Part shown: piece after piece, positions 15,393 to 20,828 of the stretch
Position numbering within the stretch: the first letter of the stretch is position 1
Layout of the letters: each line of letters begins with the position of its first letter
Assembly (NCBI GenBank): GCA_902780365.1
Contig: CACZFE010000005.1
Location: 1 to 20,828 of the forward strand
Origin: an uncultured Spirochaetales bacterium
GTDB lineage: Bacteria > UBP6 > UBA1177
Length of the DNA stretch: 20,828 bases
Reading direction: 5' to 3'
Position numbers and translations under genes: made by a program
The notes under the pieces: model-generated
What the model saw: the letters and a program-made list of their open reading frames with translations, nothing else
What the model was told of the DNA's origin: nothing
Database searches by the model: none

Positions 15393-17924
15393 ATGCCGGA
15401 ACAAAACTTCGAACTCAACGACCAGACTATTCAACTTGCGGAAAAGATCGGCCGCCACATGCCGGGAGGATTTTTCATCTACAAGGCGGGCGGAAACGAG
15501 GAACTTCTTTACGCCAATCAGGCAACGCTGAATATTTTCGGCTGCAAAGACCTTGAGGAGTTCAAAGCCCTCACCGGCTGGACTTTCAAGGGGATGGTTT
15601 ATCCTGAAGACTATATTGAAATCATAAAGTCGATAGATGCTCAGATAGAGGAGAGCAGTGAAAATCTCGACTATGTGGAATACCGCATCGTAAGGAAGGA
15701 CGGGAGCATCCGCTGGGTCGATGACTACGGCCACTATACCGAAACCAAGGCCTACGGCGGAGTTTACTACGTCTTCATTTCCGACATCACAGAGAAGCGC
15801 GCACAGAAGGAACTGACTCTCAAACAGGCTCTGACTGCGGCTAAACAGCAGGAGATTGAAAAACAGACTGTTCTGCAGGACAAACTTCTCGAAGCACAGC
15901 GGACGAGAGAGCAGTACGACAAAATGATAACCGCCATGGCTTCGGACTACCGCAGCGTTTACCATGTCAATCTCGATACCGACGATGCAGTCTGCTACCG
16001 CGCCGATCCCAACGACAAAAAGCAGCATAAGGCGGGTGTTCACTTCTCCTACAAAGAGGCTTTCACACACTATGCTGAAAATGTCGTGGCGGAACCGTAC
16101 CGCGAAGGTTTCCTGCATTTCATCGAACCGGAAAACATAAGAACCGGGCTTGCGGAACATGAAATCATTTCATACCGCTATCTTGCACAGCGCGAAGGGT
16201 GGGAATACTACGAAATGATCCGCGCTGCCGGTGTCAGACACGCCGAAGACCGCGACGACCACAGAGTCCATGCGATAGGTCTCGGTCTTACGGTCATAGA
16301 CGAAGAGATGCGCGATTCGATGGCAAAGAACCAGGCCCTTGCCGAGGCTCTCGCAGCCGCAAAAGAGGCAAACAAGGCGAAAACAGCGTTCCTGTCGAAC
16401 ATGAGCCACGAGATAAGGACTCCGATGAACGCCATAATCGGGCTCGACAGCCTCGCTCTGAGAAACGACAAGCTCCTGCCGGAAACACGCGAATACCTTG
16501 AAAAGATCGGAGAAAGCGCACGTCACCTGCTCGGTCTCATCAACGACATCCTCGATATGTCGCGCATCGAATCGGGAAGGATCGTTCTGCGCAAAGAGGA
16601 ATTTTCGTTCCGCTCGATGTTAGAGCAGATCAACACGATGGTGATGTCGCAGTGCGGCGAAAAAGGGCTCAAATACGAATGCCGCGTCATCGGCGGAGTC
16701 AGCGACTACTACATCGGCGACGACATGAAGCTGAAACAGGTGCTCATCAACATTCTGAGCAACGCGATAAAGTTCACCGAAAAAGGAGGCAATATCGTTA
16801 TGACGGTCGAACGGACGGCGACCTACGGCGACCAGTCAACGATCAAATTCGTGATAAACGATACCGGTATCGGCATGGAAAAGTCGTTCATTCCGAAAAT
16901 TTTCGACTCGTTCACGCAGGAGGACAGCAGCCGTAACAACAAATACGGCAGCACCGGGCTCGGCATGGCAATAACAAAAAACATCGTCGAGCTTATGAAC
17001 GGCACGATTTCGGTCGAATCGGAAAAAGGTGTTGGGACTGAGTTCACGGTCGCCATAACGCTGAAGAACTGCGAGCATCAGGGGCCGGCAACAAGCTACA
17101 TCAAACCTAAGGATATGCGCGTGCTTATCGTTGACGACGAAGAGATCGCAGCGGAACACGCGAGAATGGTCCTTGACGAAGTCGGGATCAGCGCCGACTG
17201 CGCCTCAAGCGGTGCCGAAGCACTTAAAATGCTCGAACTGCAGCACACGAAGCATGAACCCTACAACCTTGTCCTTCTTGACTGGAAAATGCCCGAGATG
17301 GACGGCCTTGAAGTTTCAAAAGAAATCAGAAAACGCTACAGCAAGGAGACCACAATCATAATCCTGACCTCCTTCAACTGGGACGAAATCATGGATGAAG
17401 CACTGCATGTCGGCGTTGACAGCTTCCTTGCAAAGCCGCTTTTCGCATCGAATGTCATCGACGAGTTCGAACGCATCGCGAGAAAGAACAACATGAGTCT
17501 TTTCCGCGAAAGAAGGCGTGCCGACCTCAACGGCAAAAAGATCCTTCTGGCCGAAGACATTCAGATCAATGCAGAGATAATGAAACAGATCCTCAAAATA
17601 AAGGGTGCCGAGATCGACCACGCAGAAAACGGCAGGATCGTGCTCGAAATGTTCGCAAACAGCGCTCCGAAGCACTATGACGCGATACTTATGGATGTCA
17701 GGATGCCGGAGATGGACGGTCTCGAAGCAACAGCAAAGATCCGTGCTCTCGACCGCAAGGATGCAAAAACGATCCCGATAATCGCCATGACTGCAAATGC
17801 ATTCGACGAAGACGTGCAGCGCAGCCTTCAGGTCGGGATGAACGCGCACCTTTCGAAACCTGTTGAACCTGAACACCTTTACAGAACACTTGAAGAACTT
17901 ATCTGGGAATCGGAACAGTCGTAA
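15393..17924 (+). CDS. soluble hybrid histidine kinase with PAS domains and two receivers
   Basis: This 843-residue protein has no transmembrane segment and is therefore cytosolic. Residues about 15-135 form a PAS domain with a typical PAC end (YRIVRKDGSIRWVDDYG, then YVFISDITEKR). A coiled coil (138-175) leads to a second PAS-like domain (178-305) closely similar to that of the preceding kinase. HisKA has His339; the ATPase domain has Asn457, DTGIG (490-494) and GSTGLGMAI (519-527). Receiver 1 has Asp630 (LLDWKMPEMDG) and receiver 2 has Asp768 (LMDVRMPEMDG). A GGAGGA site sets the start. It is the middle gene of the kinase operon, with gaps of 11 and 21 bp to its neighbours. From the PAS2 domain to the end it is a clear paralogue of the first kinase, so the pair probably arose by duplication. 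Confidence 0.94.
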   Translation: MPEQNFELNDQTIQLAEKIGRHMPGGFFIYKAGGNEELLYANQATLNIFGCKDLEEFKALTGWTFKGMVYPEDYIEIIKSIDAQIEESSENLDYVEYRIVRKDGSIRWVDDYGHYTETKAYGGVYYVFISDITEKRAQKELTLKQALTAAKQQEIEKQTVLQDKLLEAQRTREQYDKMITAMASDYRSVYHVNLDTDDAVCYRADPNDKKQHKAGVHFSYKEAFTHYAENVVAEPYREGFLHFIEPENIRTGLAEHEIISYRYLAQREGWEYYEMIRAAGVRHAEDRDDHRVHAIGLGLTVIDEEMRDSMAKNQALAEALAAAKEANKAKTAFLSNMSHEIRTPMNAIIGLDSLALRNDKLLPETREYLEKIGESARHLLGLINDILDMSRIESGRIVLRKEEFSFRSMLEQINTMVMSQCGEKGLKYECRVIGGVSDYYIGDDMKLKQVLINILSNAIKFTEKGGNIVMTVERTATYGDQSTIKFVINDTGIGMEKSFIPKIFDSFTQEDSSRNNKYGSTGLGMAITKNIVELMNGTISVESEKGVGTEFTVAITLKNCEHQGPATSYIKPKDMRVLIVDDEEIAAEHARMVLDEVGISADCASSGAEALKMLELQHTKHEPYNLVLLDWKMPEMDGLEVSKEIRKRYSKETTIIILTSFNWDEIMDEALHVGVDSFLAKPLFASNVIDEFERIARKNNMSLFRERRRADLNGKKILLAEDIQINAEIMKQILKIKGAEIDHAENGRIVLEMFANSAPKHYDAILMDVRMPEMDGLEATAKIRALDRKDAKTIPIIAMTANAFDEDVQRSLQVGMNAHLSKPVEPEHLYRTLEELIWESEQS

Positions 17925-17945
17925 ATCCAGACTGCGGAGTTAGTT

Positions 17946-20723
17946 ATGACACACAAAGGAAAAATTTTAGATAAATACCTTTCGCGGCTCGATGTCTGGT
18001 CGATGGCGCTGGGAATAATGGTCGGCTGGGGCGCTTTCGTCATGCCGGGAACGTTCTTTCTGCCGGTCGCAGGGCCTTTGGGCACGATCATCGCAATGGT
18101 CGCAGGCACGCTCATTATGCTTGTCATCGGCGCAAACTTCGCCTATCTCATGGAACGCAGCCCGAAAACTGGCGGCGTCTACACCTTCACGAAAGAGGCT
18201 TTCGGACGCGACCACGCCTTCATTTCATCGTGGTTCCTGTGCCTTTCCTACATGACGATCGTCTTTCTCAACGGGACAGCGCTTTTTGTCGTAGCGAGAA
18301 TAACGATGGCTCCTCTCGTAAAAAATTCGTGGAGCTACTCTGTCGCGGGACACGATATTTACATAGCCGAAGTAGCCGCTTCCGTCCTTGCTTTCGCGGG
18401 GATCGGATTCCTTCTTGTCAAAGCAAAAAAATTTATACAGAAACTTTTCACTGTTTTAGCGGTCGTCATGTTTGCCGGAGCGATTGTGACCGGCGCGGTG
18501 TGCATTCCTCACGCTTTTGAATGGAGTGCTCTCACCTCCTTCGGAACAGGCGACATCAGCGGATTATACGGGATTTTCACAATCGTGATCCTCGCTCCGT
18601 GGGCTTTTGTCGGCTTTGATGCCACAGCTTTCGACACGGCACACTTCAAGTTTCCGCTTAAAGACACGAAAAAGATACTTTTCTTTGCGATAATCGTCGC
18701 AGGCTTTATCTATACGGCAATGGCGGTTGTCGGAGTCTCTTTCGTCCCCGACGGGTACACTTCGTGGAGAGACTACATTTCAAATCTCGGCAACCTGAGC
18801 GGACTTCCGGCTGTTCCTACTTTCAACGCGGCTTCGGCATACATGGGCAAAGCGGGACTTGTCATTATCACGATAACCGCTCTCGCCGCGATTTTCACGG
18901 GCATTATCGGTGCTTACAGAGCGGCCCTGCGCATACTTTCGACAATGGCTGAAGACCACATTCTTTCAAAAAAATTCTCAGGAACGACCTACACGATCCT
19001 TTTCATCATGGTGATATCGATATCCCTTTCGCTTCTGGGGCGCAACACCCTCAACTGGTTCGTCGATCTCACCTCTTTCGGCGCAGTAGTCGGTTTCGGC
19101 TACACTTCCGCTGCGGCATACAAGCTTGCTAAAGCCGAAAACAGAAAAAGGGTCGTATTTTCAGGCTTTGCAGGAGCTGCTGTTTCCGTTGTTCTGGTGA
19201 TCGTTCAGATAGTTCCCCGCCTGTCGGCTCTCGAAGCGATGGGAAGCGAAGCCTTCCTGCTGCTTGCGCTCTGGTGCCTCCTCGGTTTCATTTTCTACTG
19301 GCGGACTTTGAAGGAGAGCACTCTGGCAGAGTTCAGCGGAATGTCTGTTTCGGGCATCGTCCTTTTCTCGCTTCTCATCTACTCCTCGCTGATGTGGGCG
19401 GCAAAACATATTGCGGACGGAAACGGAGAAACTGTGCAGAACGCGGTCACAACAAGCGGCATTGTCCTCATCCTCATAATTTTCACAGGCCTTGCAATAA
19501 TGATGTATATCCAGAATCTCGTCAGAAAAAAACATGAGGCGGTCGAACGCGAAAAAATCCGCGCAGTCGAAAGCAGCCTGGCGAAAAGCCGCTTTCTCTT
19601 CAACATGTCGCACGATATCCGCACTCCGATGAATGCGATAATCGGCTATACAAACCTCGCCATGACCGAGAATGATCCCGAAGTTCTGCACGGTTATCTT
19701 TCGAAAATAGGCTCGTCGAGCCACCATCTCCTTACCCTGATCAACGACATTCTGGAGATGAGCCGCATCGAAAACAGAAAGATCGAACTTGAATTCGTGC
19801 CGGTAGACCTATGCATGATTTTCGACGAGATCCGTTCGCTCTTCGGAGAGCAGATGAAGGAAAAAGGGATCGATTTTTCGGTCCACACATCGCAGGTCCG
19901 CGACAGCTATGTCTGGTGTGACAGAAAGAACGTTCTCCGCATACTTCTCAACGTCGTAAGCAACTCGCTGAAATTCACTCCGTCAGGCGGCAGAGTCACA
20001 GCAGTCCTCTATGAAACAGTGAGCGAAAAAGAGGGTTACGGCTCCTACGAAATGCGCATCGGCGACACCGGGATCGGCATGTCGAAAGAGTTCGTCGAAA
20101 AGATATTCACAGCCTTTGAACGCGAACGGACTTCGACCCAGAGCGGCATCGAAGGGACAGGTTTAGGTCTCGCAATAACCAAAAGCATCGTCGATCTCAT
20201 GGGCGGAACGATAGAAGTCCTCACATCTCCCGGCAGCGGCACCGAAATGATAATCAGGCTCAAATTCAAGCTCGCAAACGAAGACGAGATCAGAAAAAGC
20301 GAATTTTCAAAAGCCGGAACATCGGACAAACCTGTCGATTTTACCGGCAAACGGGTCCTTCTAGTCGAAGACAACGCGATAAACATGGAGATCGCGAAAA
20401 TGATCCTTCTGCAGAACGGTTTCATCGTCGAAACAGCAGTAAACGGAAAGATCGCACTCGATATGGTTTCGGCTTCAGAAGCGGGATACTACGACATCAT
20501 TCTCATGGATATCCAGATGCCGGTCATGGACGGCTACGAAGCGACAAAAGCGATCCGTGCCCTTGAAAATAATGCTCTCGCCGAAATCCCGATCGTCGCA
20601 ATGACGGCAAACGCATTCGCCGAAGACGTCAAAGCCGCACACGATGCCGGAATGCAGGCACACATCGCAAAACCGGTCGATGTTGAACTGATGAAAAAGG
20701 TTCTTTCTGAGATTCTTAAATAG
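17946..20723 (+). CDS. APC-family permease fused to hybrid histidine kinase and receiver
   Basis: This encodes 925 residues. Residues 15-455 form an amino acid-polyamine-organocation permease: segment 1 with GWGAFVMPGTFFLP (27-40), GPLGT after it, segment 6 with APWAFVGFDATAFDTAHFKF, and about twelve helices. Two more helices (468-487, 502-522) and a short coiled coil (525-548) join it to the kinase. HisKA has His556 in NMSHDIRTPMNAIIG; the ATPase domain has Asn673, DTGIG (707-711) and GTGLGLAI (737-744); one receiver (802-922) has Asp855 in LMDIQMPVMDG and Lys909. It likely senses an amino acid or amine during binding or transport. The best-known analogue is CbrA, but that uses a sodium/solute symporter-type domain. 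Its kinase differs from the two upstream paralogues, so it was probably added separately. A GGAG site lies six bases before the ATG. Confidence 0.93.
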   Translation: MTHKGKILDKYLSRLDVWSMALGIMVGWGAFVMPGTFFLPVAGPLGTIIAMVAGTLIMLVIGANFAYLMERSPKTGGVYTFTKEAFGRDHAFISSWFLCLSYMTIVFLNGTALFVVARITMAPLVKNSWSYSVAGHDIYIAEVAASVLAFAGIGFLLVKAKKFIQKLFTVLAVVMFAGAIVTGAVCIPHAFEWSALTSFGTGDISGLYGIFTIVILAPWAFVGFDATAFDTAHFKFPLKDTKKILFFAIIVAGFIYTAMAVVGVSFVPDGYTSWRDYISNLGNLSGLPAVPTFNAASAYMGKAGLVIITITALAAIFTGIIGAYRAALRILSTMAEDHILSKKFSGTTYTILFIMVISISLSLLGRNTLNWFVDLTSFGAVVGFGYTSAAAYKLAKAENRKRVVFSGFAGAAVSVVLVIVQIVPRLSALEAMGSEAFLLLALWCLLGFIFYWRTLKESTLAEFSGMSVSGIVLFSLLIYSSLMWAAKHIADGNGETVQNAVTTSGIVLILIIFTGLAIMMYIQNLVRKKHEAVEREKIRAVESSLAKSRFLFNMSHDIRTPMNAIIGYTNLAMTENDPEVLHGYLSKIGSSSHHLLTLINDILEMSRIENRKIELEFVPVDLCMIFDEIRSLFGEQMKEKGIDFSVHTSQVRDSYVWCDRKNVLRILLNVVSNSLKFTPSGGRVTAVLYETVSEKEGYGSYEMRIGDTGIGMSKEFVEKIFTAFERERTSTQSGIEGTGLGLAITKSIVDLMGGTIEVLTSPGSGTEMIIRLKFKLANEDEIRKSEFSKAGTSDKPVDFTGKRVLLVEDNAINMEIAKMILLQNGFIVETAVNGKIALDMVSASEAGYYDIILMDIQMPVMDGYEATKAIRALENNALAEIPIVAMTANAFAEDVKAAHDAGMQAHIAKPVDVELMKKVLSEILK

Positions 20724-20828
20724 CGCCGCCTAATTTTTGTCGATATTTCGAAAATTCGATATTTCGATTCGCCGCCTTTCGATATTTCGATATCTCGATA
20801 TATTGATATTTCGACACGACTTCTGGCG
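20722..20828. repeat. second copy of the palindromic repeat family, cut by the window edge
   Basis: This starts at the stop codon of the APC-kinase gene with GCGCCGCC, then TTGTCGATATTTCGA, TCGATATTTCGATTCGCCGCC-type sequence (20757-20776), further TCGATATTTCGA copies, and ends TATTTCGACACGACTTCTGGCG-like (20807-20828) at the window edge. The order of motifs mirrors the array at 12076-12227, but the units are not kept at 39 bp. The left CGCCGCC...TGTCGATAT and right ATATTTCGACA...GGCG are inverted relative to each other, so the element can fold into a long imperfect hairpin. Confidence 0.75.

Noticed and set aside
15378..16160. Minus-strand open frame (260 codons) opposite the second operon kinase
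   Set aside because: The forward frame is an unambiguous PAS/histidine kinase; the reverse frame is a by-product of its codon use.

Overview
The window carries 15 protein-coding genes, all complete except the one cut by the left edge. No rRNA, tRNA, CRISPR array or transposase is visible. I cannot name the organism. Good Shine-Dalgarno sites, sigma70-type promoters, a lipobox lipoprotein and several hybrid histidine kinases point to a bacterium. The kinase core sequences and the small DUF3990/DUF3791/XRE-type genes resemble those of gut-associated anaerobes, but the phylum stays open.

Region A (1-3927, minus strand) looks like a defence or stress island lying directly downstream of pyrG. In transcription order it holds a TerB-N/TerB-C protein, a three-gene DUF3791 / DUF3990 / small-protein module with its own promoter, a PD-(D/E)XK nuclease, and the start of a BrxD-like (DUF2791) P-loop ATPase that runs off the left edge. 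TerB-N proteins and DUF2791 ATPases are known from predicted DNA-processing and anti-phage operons. An ADP-ribosyltransferase-like module embedded in such an operon is the most interesting arrangement in the window. The nuclease and module stretch is visibly more AT-rich than pyrG.

Region B (3945-6311) holds pyrG (CTP synthase, minus) and, divergently, a predicted lipoprotein with a flavin split-barrel domain (plus). The lipoprotein gene contains a second start codon with a near-perfect ribosome binding site at the barrel boundary.

Region C (6425-12001) begins with a membrane hybrid histidine kinase (plus). The minus strand then carries a second DUF3990 module, here paired with an XRE-type HTH protein behind a promoter covered by two palindromic operators, followed by a cysteine-rich C_GCAxxG_C_C family protein. 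Further right, and read first, is an MFS transporter followed by free methionine-(R)-sulfoxide reductase (msrC). That pair has a promoter whose -35 box sits inside an 11-bp inverted repeat.

Region D (12301-20723, plus) is a compact three-gene run of hybrid histidine kinases. The first has an extracytoplasmic sensor, a PAS-like domain and two receivers. The second is soluble, with two PAS-type domains and two receivers. The third is an amino-acid-permease (APC) domain fused to a kinase and one receiver. No output domain or HPt domain is present, so the signal must leave to partners encoded elsewhere. The same unusual TCGATATTTCGA / CGCCGCC palindromic repeat family occurs just before and just after this block.
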